A DNA stretch of 64,000 nucleotides from an uncultured Pelagibacteraceae bacterium (GTDB taxonomy: Bacteria > Pseudomonadota > Alphaproteobacteria > Pelagibacterales > Pelagibacteraceae), in contig CABZCX010000002.1 in assembly GCA_902524345.1 (NCBI GenBank), positions 99,537 through 163,536 of the forward strand. Direction: 5' to 3'. Shown piece by piece: positions 8,953 to 18,023 of the stretch. The notes below the pieces were generated by a model. The model was given only the letters and a program-made list of their open reading frames with translations, was not told the origin of the DNA and did no database searches. The translations under genes were made by a program, and so were the position numbers. Position 1 is the first letter of the stretch. Every line of letters begins with the position of its first letter.

Positions 8953-9807
8953 ATGGCTTTACCCAAATATACAGAACCACATTATAGAATTTGGCACTAC
9001 GTTTATTTGACAATCTGTACAGCAGTATTCTTTTTTCTTGTTGCGCCATTGTTTGTTATTTTTCCATTATCTTTTAATGCTGAGGAATTTTTAGTTTTTT
9101 CTGATGGGATGAAACGTTTAGATCCTGATGCGTTTTCTTTAAGATGGTACCAAGATATGATTTATGGGACTAAAAATCCTTGGGGATTAGCTGCAAAAAA
9201 TAGTTTTATCATTGCTATCTTTGCAACAATAGGCTCGGTAATACTTGGAACAGTTGCGGCTTTGGGTTTGAGTAGTAGGCATATGCCGTACAAAGGTTTA
9301 ATTATGGCGGTATTAATTTCACCTATGATAGTTCCTTTAATTATTTCAGGTGTAGCGATATTTTTCTTCATGGCTAAAGTTGGATTAGCAGCCACTCACA
9401 CAGGAATAGTACTTGCACATATTATTTTAGGAACGCCATTTGTAGTTATCACAGTAACCGCAACTCTATCAGGGTTCGATCATAGTGTCACAAGAGCTGC
9501 AGCCAGTTTAGGTAGTGACCCAGTAAATACATTTATGAAAATCACTTTACCACTTATTTTACCAGGAGTGATATCTGGAGGGTTATTTGCTTTTGTAACA
9601 TCATTTGATGAAGTTGTAGTAGTTCTATTTTTAGCAGGATTAGAAAACACAACTATACCAATTCAAATGTGGACAGGTTTGAGGGAACAACTAAGTCCAA
9701 CAATTCTTGCAGTTGCAACTTGTCTGATTATTTTATCAACATTAATATTAGTTACCGCTGAACTTTTAAGAAGAAGATCTGAAAGACTCAGAGGTATAAA
9801 TAGATAA
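8953..9807 (+). CDS. potC: Pot-type ABC transporter second permease
   Basis: Second inner-membrane permease, 284 residues, normal length for PotC. About six helices are visible, with the EAA coupling loop TRAAASLGSDPVNTFMKIT around residue 178 that contacts the ATPase. It directly follows the first permease (5-base gap) and is followed 12 bases later by a beta-oxidation-type enzyme. A catabolic gene co-transcribed with the importer may act on the imported compound, but that is inference from position. Confidence 0.9.
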   Translation: MALPKYTEPHYRIWHYVYLTICTAVFFFLVAPLFVIFPLSFNAEEFLVFSDGMKRLDPDAFSLRWYQDMIYGTKNPWGLAAKNSFIIAIFATIGSVILGTVAALGLSSRHMPYKGLIMAVLISPMIVPLIISGVAIFFFMAKVGLAATHTGIVLAHIILGTPFVVITVTATLSGFDHSVTRAAASLGSDPVNTFMKITLPLILPGVISGGLFAFVTSFDEVVVVLFLAGLENTTIPIQMWTGLREQLSPTILAVATCLIILSTLILVTAELLRRRSERLRGINR

Positions 9808-9819
9808 AAATTTCTTTAC

Positions 9820-12042
9820 ATGAATATAAAAAATGTTGTGGTGATTGGTTCTGGTACGATGGGAAGCGGTATAGCAGCCCATCTATGTAATGCAAATATT
9901 CCAGTTACATTATTAGATTTAAAAACTGAAATTAGTGAAAAAGCTAGAGAAAGAATTCATAAATCTAGACCTCCATTATTAATCGATAAAACTAAAATAA
10001 ATAATATCAAGGTTGGAAATATATCTGATAATTTTGATGTTGTAAAAAATGCTGATTGGATTGTTGAGGCGGTAGTTGAAAGAATAGATGTAAAACACCA
10101 AATTTATGAAAAAATATTCAAATCAAGAAAAGCAGGCGCAATTGTTTCATCTAATACTTCTTCTATACCTATAAAAGTTTTATCTCAAAACTTAACAGAT
10201 ACAGAAAAAAAAGATTTTTGTATAACTCATTTTTTTAATCCTGTCAGATATATGGGGCTATTAGAAATTGTTAAAAATGAGAACAACGATCTAAATAAGA
10301 TTAATCAATTAAAAGAATTTTGTGAAACTGAGCTAGGTAAAGGTGCAATTGTTTGTAATGATACACCAGGATTTTTAGGAAATAGAGTGGGAGTTTATGC
10401 AATGCAAATTGCAATGACAGAAGCTTTTAAAATGAAGTTATCAGTTGAGGAGGCGGACGCTATATTTGGAAGGCCGATGGGAATTCCAAAAACAGGTGTT
10501 TTTGGTCTCTATGACCTAATTGGGATTGATTTAATGGCTGATGTATTAAAAAGTTTCATTAAAGAGCTGCCAGAAACAGATGAATTTCATGAAGTTGCTA
10601 AAGAAATTCCGTTTGTAAAAAAGTTAATTGAGACGGGTTATACGGGAAGAAAAGGCAAGGGTGGTTTTTATAGAATGAATAAATCTGGAACTACTAAAGT
10701 TATGGAGGCAATTAATCTTGAAACAGGTGATTATTCACCTAGCAAAAAAATTGATGTTAAGTCTGATAAGGTAGACCTTAATGGATTAATTAACAGAAAA
10801 GATAAATACGGTGAGTATGCATGGTCTGTGATTTCAAAAATAATAAAATATGCATCATCACTAGTTCCAGGGATTACTAATCAATTTAATGATATTGATG
10901 AGGCAATGCGGTTAGGTTTTAATTGGGCTAAAGGACCATTTGAAATGCTTGAGGAAATCGGTGTTCAAAACTTTTTTAACAAAGTTGATGATTTTAGTGG
11001 GAATAATTTTTTAGAGGAATTAAATAAAAATAAAAATGAAGATTTCTATGGAGAAAGACAGAAATACACCAATATAGAAACACTAGGCAAAGTTAAAAAA
11101 ACAGCAATCAGTTTAGATGGTAATGACTCTGCGAAGATATATAGATTTCAAGATTACAATATTGTTGAGTTTACCACTAAAGCTAATGCTTTAGATTACG
11201 ACTCAATGGATGCTCTTAAAAAAGCTACAGATAAACCATTAATAATTATAAATGAAAGTATGCAATTCTCTGCTGGCGTAAATTTAACTTATACAATGCA
11301 ATTTGCAGATAAAAATGATTTTAAATCAATAGAAAAATTTATTAAATATTTTCAAGAGACGTGTAAGCATTTAAAATACTCAAAATATCCTGTGATTTCT
11401 GCACCATCGGGTTTAACGCTTGGTGGTGGCTTTGAGGTTATGGTTCAAAGTAATTTTGTAGCATCTCATACAAATATTGTTGTAGGACTTGTTGAGACCA
11501 TTGTTGGATTAATTCCTGCAGGTGGAGGATGTAAGGAAATGTTAGGCAGATGGTTAAAGACAGAACAAGCAAAAAAAGATCCAAATTTTGCTCCACTTAA
11601 AGTTTTTGATATTATTGGCTATGGAAAGACAGCTACCTCACCTGTAGAAGCTGAACCGTTGAAATATCTAAGACCTGAAGATGAAAAGATTATGAATAGA
11701 AACAGTTTATTAGAAGTCTCAAAAAAAATCCTTAATGAAAATAAAAATTTTAAAGTACCTGAGGAGCTTGTATTTAAGCTTCCTGGGGAAAGTGTCAGAG
11801 GTGAAATGAATAAGATTATAGAAAAACTTTATAATGAAAAAGTGATATTAGACCATGGTGTACAAGTTGCAAAAGAATTGGCACATGTTTTAAGTGGTGG
11901 GGATACAACAATAGACAAAACATTATCCGAAGATGATTTGTTTAAGTTAGAGCTAGATGCATTTATGAGATTAATCGAAACAAAAAAAACACAAGACAGA
12001 ATAAAACACACTTTAGCGACTAGTAAGCCATTAGTTAATTAG
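9820..12042 (+). CDS. Fused 3-hydroxyacyl-CoA dehydrogenase/enoyl-CoA hydratase, FadN-like
   Basis: A bifunctional beta-oxidation-type enzyme of 740 residues with the dehydrogenase first. The NAD-binding motif GSGTMGSGIAAHL is at residue 10, and the catalytic stretch THFFNPVRYMGLLEIV lies near 138. A second dehydrogenase C-terminal repeat spans about 325-405. The crotonase domain follows, with SAGVNL near 485 and GLTLGGGFEVM near 530 providing the oxyanion hole. This order (dehydrogenase then hydratase) is FadN-like, the reverse of FadB. It is probably co-transcribed with the transporter. The last 12 bases overlap the 3' end of the convergent cyclophilin gene. The acyl-CoA substrate is unknown. 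Confidence 0.88.
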   Translation: MNIKNVVVIGSGTMGSGIAAHLCNANIPVTLLDLKTEISEKARERIHKSRPPLLIDKTKINNIKVGNISDNFDVVKNADWIVEAVVERIDVKHQIYEKIFKSRKAGAIVSSNTSSIPIKVLSQNLTDTEKKDFCITHFFNPVRYMGLLEIVKNENNDLNKINQLKEFCETELGKGAIVCNDTPGFLGNRVGVYAMQIAMTEAFKMKLSVEEADAIFGRPMGIPKTGVFGLYDLIGIDLMADVLKSFIKELPETDEFHEVAKEIPFVKKLIETGYTGRKGKGGFYRMNKSGTTKVMEAINLETGDYSPSKKIDVKSDKVDLNGLINRKDKYGEYAWSVISKIIKYASSLVPGITNQFNDIDEAMRLGFNWAKGPFEMLEEIGVQNFFNKVDDFSGNNFLEELNKNKNEDFYGERQKYTNIETLGKVKKTAISLDGNDSAKIYRFQDYNIVEFTTKANALDYDSMDALKKATDKPLIIINESMQFSAGVNLTYTMQFADKNDFKSIEKFIKYFQETCKHLKYSKYPVISAPSGLTLGGGFEVMVQSNFVASHTNIVVGLVETIVGLIPAGGGCKEMLGRWLKTEQAKKDPNFAPLKVFDIIGYGKTATSPVEAEPLKYLRPEDEKIMNRNSLLEVSKKILNENKNFKVPEELVFKLPGESVRGEMNKIIEKLYNEKVILDHGVQVAKELAHVLSGGDTTIDKTLSEDDLFKLELDAFMRLIETKKTQDRIKHTLATSKPLVN

Positions 12043-12678
12043 CATTCTTATAGAGTTAATAAAATCAGGTCTTAATACATACTGAGATTTATCAAGATAC
12101 TTAATTTTTTTTAACGCCTCTAAACCATAAATTACTTTACCTATAGGGGTGTATTCACTTTCATATAACGGTTCATCTCTTAAAATTATAAAAAACTGAC
12201 TATCTTCTGTATTGTAATTTTTTGATCTCGCTAATCCCACACTCCCTTTTTTAAAATCAAATGGAGTGTCTATCTCTGAATTTATTGTTCCTAGACCAGA
12301 CTTACCAGTACCAATCTTTGCATAATTCAAGCTTCCTTTTTTACCAAATTCTAAATCACCCGCTTGCACAAGTGTATCTTTTATCACTCTATGAAAGGCA
12401 GAGTTATCATAGGCTTTAGACTCAACTAATTTCTTAAATCTTTGAACAGCGTTTGGAGAAATTTGAGGATAGAGTTCAATTATAACATTCCCACAAGGAA
12501 CATTTAAAATTGCAATATTTGAGGGATTTTCAAAAGTAATTTTTGTTGGATCATAATTTTTTACAAAGAAACACTTATTCTTTATTAAAAAAAAAGAACC
12601 AAAAGAAAATACTGCCAAGGATATTAAAAATATAAGAATTATTTTTTCTGATCTTGTTGCCTTAATTTTTTTTATCAT
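12031..12678 (-). CDS. Cyclophilin-type peptidyl-prolyl cis-trans isomerase
   Basis: A 215-residue protein with an N-terminal membrane anchor or uncleaved signal (about residues 13-32) and a cyclophilin domain from about 50. It has FKKLVESKAYDNSAFHRVIKDTLVQAGD, cut here as two motifs (YDNSAFHRVI and VQAGD), and DSQFFIIL near 160. The catalytic Arg of the FHRVI motif is present. It likely helps fold exported proteins on the periplasmic side. The start codon overlaps the stop of the HExxH gene, so the two are translated together. Confidence 0.88.
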   Translation of the reverse strand: MIKKIKATRSEKIILIFLISLAVFSFGSFFLIKNKCFFVKNYDPTKITFENPSNIAILNVPCGNVIIELYPQISPNAVQRFKKLVESKAYDNSAFHRVIKDTLVQAGDLEFGKKGSLNYAKIGTGKSGLGTINSEIDTPFDFKKGSVGLARSKNYNTEDSQFFIILRDEPLYESEYTPIGKVIYGLEALKKIKYLDKSQYVLRPDFINSIRMLIN

Positions 12679-13397
12679 AGGATAAATTTTGGATCAATTC
12701 TTAACAAATTTTTTTTTATAAAATTTATTTTTTTTTCTAAAATCGGGTCTTTATTATTCAAGTTGGTTCCAATCATCAAATGAGAGAAAACTTCTGCCAT
12801 ATCTTCAGATGCAGTGGATTGAGAATATTCTGAGAAAAATCCCTTGGTATTATTATAGGTTTCGAGACCTAATTTATTTGTGCAGGTGGAACATTCTGCA
12901 TACTTAAAATCTGTTAAATTGAAGCTCGACCAAGTGCTTTCATTAAATATATCTTTAAAACTGTCGTTAATTATATGAAAAACTTCATGATGAATTACTC
13001 GTTCAAAATATTTTTCATTAAACTTTATATCGAGAATTAATGTTTTCATTACATTGTCTGGAATACCTGCTGTATTGATATTTGAGATTGATAAATCTTC
13101 ACATAAAACAATATATTTTAAATTTATTTTTTTCAAAAAAACTTGATTGTATCTGCTTAAATTTTTTTGAATAACTTTATACTTTTTATCTAAAGTTTTT
13201 TTTTCAGAGTCATAACAATTTATATTATTATCAACTCCTATTGTGAAAGGTTGTTTAGCGTACAAGTATCTAAGCTTATTTGGAGTTTTAATATCATATA
13301 TTTCCAAATTAGGAATCTTGATGAGATTGTAAATGGTATCTGCTTGTGCTGAATTAAAAACTATAAAAAATAATATTATATATCTGAAATTAATCAT
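12675..13397 (-). CDS. Putative exported zinc metallopeptidase-like protein (HExxH)
   Basis: A 240-residue protein with a signal peptide (residues 1-19, ending SAQA). The centre carries the zincin-type motif HHEVFHI near residue 137, with its two zinc histidines and glutamate. A candidate third ligand is Glu202 in the SEDMAEVFSHL stretch. A C-terminal CSTC pair near 169 could also bind metal. No specific family recognised. It shares an operon with a cyclophilin (4-base overlap), suggesting envelope protein processing, but the target is unknown. Confidence 0.7.
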   Translation of the reverse strand: MINFRYIILFFIVFNSAQADTIYNLIKIPNLEIYDIKTPNKLRYLYAKQPFTIGVDNNINCYDSEKKTLDKKYKVIQKNLSRYNQVFLKKINLKYIVLCEDLSISNINTAGIPDNVMKTLILDIKFNEKYFERVIHHEVFHIINDSFKDIFNESTWSSFNLTDFKYAECSTCTNKLGLETYNNTKGFFSEYSQSTASEDMAEVFSHLMIGTNLNNKDPILEKKINFIKKNLLRIDPKFIL

Positions 13398-13451
13398 AAA
13401 TCTTTATATAGAAGATATTCCAAATTAAAAGAATGTGATACAGTTTTTACT

Positions 13452-14411
13452 GTGAAAAAAAAAACTAATAAAGATCCAATTCAACCTGTTAGTGGAACAA
13501 AAGTCCCTAGGTTTGCAGGGCCTTCAACATTTGCTAGATTGCCAGAGCTAAGAGATGTAGAGAGTTGTGATGTTGCAATTGTTGGAGTTCCATTTGATGC
13601 TGGCACAAGTTACAGACCTGGAGCAAGATTTGGACCCCAAAGTATAAGACAGGCCTCAAGACACTTAAGAACCAATTATCATCCAAGTTATGATATTGAA
13701 CCCTTTAAAATTCAACAAGTTGCTGATGCAGGAGATATTACCTGCAACCCTTTTAATATTAATGAAGCAATAAAGCAGATTGAAATAGGAGCTGAGGAGT
13801 TATTAAAAAAGGTTGGAGGCATTATTTGTTTAGGCGGAGATCACACGATTGCCTTTCCTCTCTTAAAAGCTGTAAATAAGATTAATAATGGACCAGTCGC
13901 ATTAGTGCACTTTGATGCTCATCTTGATACTTGGGATACATATTTTGGAGCTCCATACACTCATGGAACTCCTTTTAGAAGAGCGAGGGAAGAAAATTTA
14001 TTTTTAGATGATGCATCAATGCATGTTGGAATTAGAGGTCCTCTCTATAGCACAGATGACATTAAGAATGATGAGAGTTTTGGATTTAAAATTATTCATT
14101 GTGATGAATTTCAATCAGAAGGTACGGATAAAATAGCTGAGAGAATTAAAAAAAGAGTAGGCAACAATCCTTTATACTTATCTATAGATATAGACGTATT
14201 AGATCCTGCTTTCGCACCTGGAACTGGAACTCCAGAAATTGCTGGGATGACTTCAAGGGAAATGGTTAATGTTTTAAGAGGCCTATCGGGCTTAAATCTT
14301 ATATCAGCAGACGTAGTTGAAGTTTCACCAGCATATGATCATGCTGAGATCACATCACTTGCAGCTGCTACGATTGTTTATGAATTAACTAATTTATTTG
14401 CAAAAAAATAA
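13452..14411 (+). CDS. speB: Agmatinase/ureohydrolase family enzyme
   Basis: Hydrolyses a guanidino compound, most likely agmatine to putrescine and urea; guanidinobutyrate or guanidinopropionate are alternatives. 319 residues. All manganese ligands of the family are visible: GGDHTIAFP near 135, HFDAHLDTWD near 157, and SIDIDVLDPAFAPGTGTPE near 242. Translation starts at GTG, since the upstream in-register ATG is followed at once by a stop. An aldehyde dehydrogenase follows 20 bases later, which fits a guanidine/polyamine breakdown path ending in oxidation of an aldehyde. Confidence 0.88.
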   Translation: MKKKTNKDPIQPVSGTKVPRFAGPSTFARLPELRDVESCDVAIVGVPFDAGTSYRPGARFGPQSIRQASRHLRTNYHPSYDIEPFKIQQVADAGDITCNPFNINEAIKQIEIGAEELLKKVGGIICLGGDHTIAFPLLKAVNKINNGPVALVHFDAHLDTWDTYFGAPYTHGTPFRRAREENLFLDDASMHVGIRGPLYSTDDIKNDESFGFKIIHCDEFQSEGTDKIAERIKKRVGNNPLYLSIDIDVLDPAFAPGTGTPEIAGMTSREMVNVLRGLSGLNLISADVVEVSPAYDHAEITSLAAATIVYELTNLFAKK

Positions 14412-14431
14412 TAAAAAGTTAGTAAAAAGTT

Positions 14432-15865
14432 ATGAAAGACAAAAAAAATTTTTATATAAATGGAAAATGGCAGCCCCCAAAAAGCAAACAACAAATTGAA
14501 GTTGTTAATCCTTCGACTGAAGAAAAATGTGCGATCATAACTCTTGGTAATAAAGAAGATGTCGATATTGCTGTAAATTCAGCTAAAGAAGCTTATGACT
14601 CTTGGGCTTTTTCAACCAAAGATGAAAGAATAAAACTTTTAGAAAAACTTTATGAAAATTATAAAAAAAGGTGGGCAGATATTTCTGAAGCAATTACTAC
14701 TGAAATGGGTGCACCAAAAGACTTTGCAACGAAGCTTCAAGTAGGTACAGGAGCTGCTCATATAAAATCTTTTATAAGACATCTTAAGAATTTTGAATTT
14801 GAAAAACCCTTAGGAGATCATGCTCCCAATCAGAGAATTTTATACGAGCCTAAAGGTGTCTGTGCATTGATAACACCATGGAATTGGCCAATGAATCAGG
14901 TTTGCCTTAAAGTAATCCCTGCACTTGCATCAGGTTGCACAATGGTTTTAAAACCATCAGAGCTAGCTCCATTATCATCAATGATTTTAACCGAAATTAT
15001 TGATGAAACAAAATTTCCTCCAGGAGTATTTAATCTAATAAATGGTGATGGAAATACAACTGGTGATGCACTTACGCGGCATCCAGATATTAATATGATT
15101 TCTTTTACTGGATCGACTAGAGCCGGTGCTTTGATTTCACAAAATGCAGCTAGTGATTTTAAAAGAGTAAGCTTAGAATTAGGTGGCAAAGGAGCAAATA
15201 TAATTTTCAAAGATGCCAATCCAAAAGCTATTGAATGGGGCGCTTTAAGATGTTTTAAAAATTCAGGTCAATCGTGTAATGCACCGACAAGAATGTTAAT
15301 TGAAAAATCGAATTACCCTGAAGCAATAAAAAAACTTAAAGAATATACCGATACTATTCAGGTAGGGGATCCAAAAAAAGAGGGAGAACATATTGGGCCA
15401 GTTGTATCAGAGACTCAATATAATAAGATTCAGGATTTAATTCAAAAAGGTATTGATGAAGGAGCAAAATTAATTGCAGGTGGACTTGGAAAACCTGATG
15501 GTCATGAAAAAGGATATTTTGTTAAGCCAACTGTATTTATAGATGTTGACAATAGTATGGAAATTGCAAGAACTGAAATTTTTGGACCAGTATTATCTGT
15601 TATGCCTTTTGAAACAGAGGAAGACGCAATCAAAATTGCAAATGATACTCCTTATGGACTAACAAACTATATTCAAACCCAAGATCAAGAAAAAGCTAAA
15701 AGGGTTGCAAAAAAACTCAGATCAGGAATGGTTGATGTAAATGGTGCTGGTATAGCAATAGATACACCCTTTGGAGGTTTTAAACATTCAGGAATTGGCA
15801 GAGAGGCTGGTGAACATGGCCTCCAAGAATTTTTAGAAGTTAAATCGGTGGGTGGGTGGAGCTAA
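14432..15865 (+). CDS. NAD(P)+-dependent aldehyde dehydrogenase
   Basis: A 477-residue enzyme of the ALDH superfamily. Key parts are WNWPMNQ near 150, the cofactor-binding SFTGSTRAGALI near 224, the general-base glutamate in LELGGKGANI near 247, the catalytic cysteine in NSGQSCNAPTR near 281, and EIFGPVLSV near 382. It sits 20 bases downstream of agmatinase, so aminobutyraldehyde or guanidino-aldehyde is a reasonable substrate, though ALDH specificity cannot be read from sequence alone. The 3' end overlaps the converging argE by four bases. Confidence 0.88.
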   Translation: MKDKKNFYINGKWQPPKSKQQIEVVNPSTEEKCAIITLGNKEDVDIAVNSAKEAYDSWAFSTKDERIKLLEKLYENYKKRWADISEAITTEMGAPKDFATKLQVGTGAAHIKSFIRHLKNFEFEKPLGDHAPNQRILYEPKGVCALITPWNWPMNQVCLKVIPALASGCTMVLKPSELAPLSSMILTEIIDETKFPPGVFNLINGDGNTTGDALTRHPDINMISFTGSTRAGALISQNAASDFKRVSLELGGKGANIIFKDANPKAIEWGALRCFKNSGQSCNAPTRMLIEKSNYPEAIKKLKEYTDTIQVGDPKKEGEHIGPVVSETQYNKIQDLIQKGIDEGAKLIAGGLGKPDGHEKGYFVKPTVFIDVDNSMEIARTEIFGPVLSVMPFETEEDAIKIANDTPYGLTNYIQTQDQEKAKRVAKKLRSGMVDVNGAGIAIDTPFGGFKHSGIGREAGEHGLQEFLEVKSVGGWS

Positions 15866-17052
15866 TTTATTGACGATTTTTCTCTTATACCATCGAGAAA
15901 TTTTATACACTTTTTAAGCTCACTTAGTTCAATAAATTCATCAACTTTATGAGCCTGTTCAATTGAACCAGGTCCGCAAACAACTGTACTAATACCAATT
16001 TCTTGAAACAACCCGGCCTCGGTTCCAAATGAAACAACCTCCCTAGAGTTATCACCAGTAAGACTTGATACAAATTCACATGCCTCAGAATTTAAAACAC
16101 GATTGAAACCTGCAACTTCACCAATAATTTTTTTTGTAATTCTAGAACTAGTAAATACTTTCCTCATCTCTGGTAATAAAACCTCATTAGCATATTTATC
16201 AATCTCTTGATTTAGAAATATTCCATCTTCTTTAACTACTGGTCGAGTTTCCCATTCTACATGACATTTATCAGCAATAACATTATGCGCTATTCCTCCA
16301 AAAATACCTCCAACTTGTAAAGTTGAAAAAGGCGGATCAAATATAGAGTCTTTTGGAGATCTTTTTTTCAATTCCTCTCTTAGTTCTATTAACTTATTAG
16401 AATATTTTGTTGCAAATTCAACTGCGCTAACTCCTTTGTGTGGCATGGAGCTATGTCCTGCTAGTCCTTCAAAATAAGTTGTATACTCATAACATCCTTT
16501 ATGTGCATCAATGATTTTCATTTTTGTAGGCTCACCTACGATACAAATACCCTCATTAATATTTCTTTTTTTTAATTCTTTTATCAAAATAGGTGCTCCA
16601 ATACATGCAGTCTCTTCATCAAAAGTGAAAGAAAAATGAATATCTCGATTTAAATCAGTTTTAGAATAAATAGGAGCAAAAGCTAATGTGCATGCAATAA
16701 AACCTTTCATATCACATGAGCCTCTTCCGTAAAGTTTTTCTTCTTTTATAGTTGCTTTAAAAGGATCTGTACTCCAACTCTTTGAAACTGGCACTGTATC
16801 AGTGTGACCTGATAAAATTATTGGCTTTATACCATTTGATTTTTTTGCTTTAATTGTCGCAAAAAGATTTACTCTTTTTTTTTCATCATCAAACGTTTTA
16901 AATGATGTTGCGCCAAAATTATGAAGATAATTCTCACAGTAATTAATTAAATTACTGTTGTCTTCACCTGATATAGTTTTGAAACCTATTAAATCTGACA
17001 AAATTTTTATCGAATTATTATATAATTCATCTAAATTAATTTCTGTACTCAT
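15862..17052 (-). CDS. argE: Acetylornithine deacetylase-type M20 amidohydrolase
   Basis: Zinc-dependent M20 hydrolase of 396 residues, closest in pattern to ArgE (N-acetylornithine to ornithine). Metal-binding motifs are SGHTDTVPV near 83, GRGSCDMKGF near 112, and FDEETACIGAP near 148, with GPGSIEQAHKVDEFIE near 365 bearing the final histidine. A dimerisation domain spans roughly 180-290. Other M20 enzymes remove acyl groups from related amides, including N-acetyl-diaminobutyrate analogues, so the substrate is not settled. It is divergently arranged from csaA with a 29-base gap. Confidence 0.85.
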   Translation of the reverse strand: MSTEINLDELYNNSIKILSDLIGFKTISGEDNSNLINYCENYLHNFGATSFKTFDDEKKRVNLFATIKAKKSNGIKPIILSGHTDTVPVSKSWSTDPFKATIKEEKLYGRGSCDMKGFIACTLAFAPIYSKTDLNRDIHFSFTFDEETACIGAPILIKELKKRNINEGICIVGEPTKMKIIDAHKGCYEYTTYFEGLAGHSSMPHKGVSAVEFATKYSNKLIELREELKKRSPKDSIFDPPFSTLQVGGIFGGIAHNVIADKCHVEWETRPVVKEDGIFLNQEIDKYANEVLLPEMRKVFTSSRITKKIIGEVAGFNRVLNSEACEFVSSLTGDNSREVVSFGTEAGLFQEIGISTVVCGPGSIEQAHKVDEFIELSELKKCIKFLDGIREKSSIN

Positions 17053-17081
17053 AAATAATAATTAATATATATAAAGTGATT

Positions 17082-17423
17082 ATGAAAGAACAAATTACAT
17101 ACGACATATTTGATAAGGTAGATATAAGAGTAGGAACTGTAATTTCTGTAAAACAAAATGAAAAAGCTAGAAAACCATCATTAGTGATTGAAGTTGACTT
17201 TGGTAAGGAAATAGGTGTAAAGCAATCATCTGCACAAATCACTCATTACTATAATGAAGAGAATTTAAAAGGGAAACAAGTGATAGGTGTTTGTAATTTT
17301 CCAGAGAAAAATATTGCAGGTGTTGTTTCTCAAGTTTTAATCTTAGGTTCGATCGATAAAGAGGGAAAAGTGATATTAGTTCATCCTTCTCAAAAATCTG
17401 AGAACGGTCTTCCAATAGCTTAA
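17082..17423 (+). CDS. csaA: CsaA-type tRNA-binding domain protein
   Basis: A 113-residue single-domain OB-fold protein of the CsaA/EMAP-II-like group. It has the opening FDKVDIRVGTVISV, the central KQSSAQIT, and the closing NFPEKNIAGVVSQVLILG. Family members bind tRNA-like RNA and show export-chaperone activity. The ATG at 17082 is preferred over an in-frame GTG two codons upstream (17076). A LysE-family exporter begins one base after the stop. Confidence 0.88.
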   Translation: MKEQITYDIFDKVDIRVGTVISVKQNEKARKPSLVIEVDFGKEIGVKQSSAQITHYYNEENLKGKQVIGVCNFPEKNIAGVVSQVLILGSIDKEGKVILVHPSQKSENGLPIA

Positions 17424-17424
17424 A

Positions 17425-18015
17425 ATGCATCCCGAAATATTATCAATCTCTTTATTTTGGTTTGTAACCGCTTACACGCCAGGACCAAACAATGTTGTGG
17501 CCTCGTATTCAGGTTTCAATTTTGGTTTTGTAAAAACTATTCCTCATATCTTAGGAGTAACTTTAGGATTCACGTCTTTAGTTTTATTTTTATCTATTGG
17601 TCTTATAAATATATTTAAATTATTTCCTATAATACAAATTATAATTAAATATCTTGGGACTCTATTTTTAGTTTATTTGGCCTACAAAATTGCATTTTCA
17701 AAAACTTCTGATGAAACTATTAAAGAAAACCCTGTAAAATTTATTGAAACATTCTTGTTTCAATATTTAAATCCAAAGGGAGTAACTGTGGCAATAATTG
17801 TTGTCTCTACATATGTAGAATTAGGTGAGAATTATTTAAGTTATGCGACTCAAGTTATAGCTCTAGCATTCATATTTTCGGTAACAAGTATCACTCTTTG
17901 GACTTTTATAGGAAAATTTTTGAGGAAATTTGCGACAAATGATAAATTTATTAAGTATTTTAATTATGTTATGTCAGGGCTTCTTCTTTTGAGCATAATT
18001 ACGTTCTATATATGA
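17425..18015 (+). CDS. LysE/RhtB family amino-acid exporter
   Basis: Inner-membrane protein of 196 residues with about six helices and the family signature TPGPNNVVASYSGFNFG near residue 18. Such proteins export amino acids or their analogues. Starts one base after csaA, so the two are co-transcribed. The aconitase gene follows eight bases later. Substrate cannot be inferred. Confidence 0.85.
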   Translation: MHPEILSISLFWFVTAYTPGPNNVVASYSGFNFGFVKTIPHILGVTLGFTSLVLFLSIGLINIFKLFPIIQIIIKYLGTLFLVYLAYKIAFSKTSDETIKENPVKFIETFLFQYLNPKGVTVAIIVVSTYVELGENYLSYATQVIALAFIFSVTSITLWTFIGKFLRKFATNDKFIKYFNYVMSGLLLLSIITFYI

Positions 18016-18023
18016 TATAAAAT

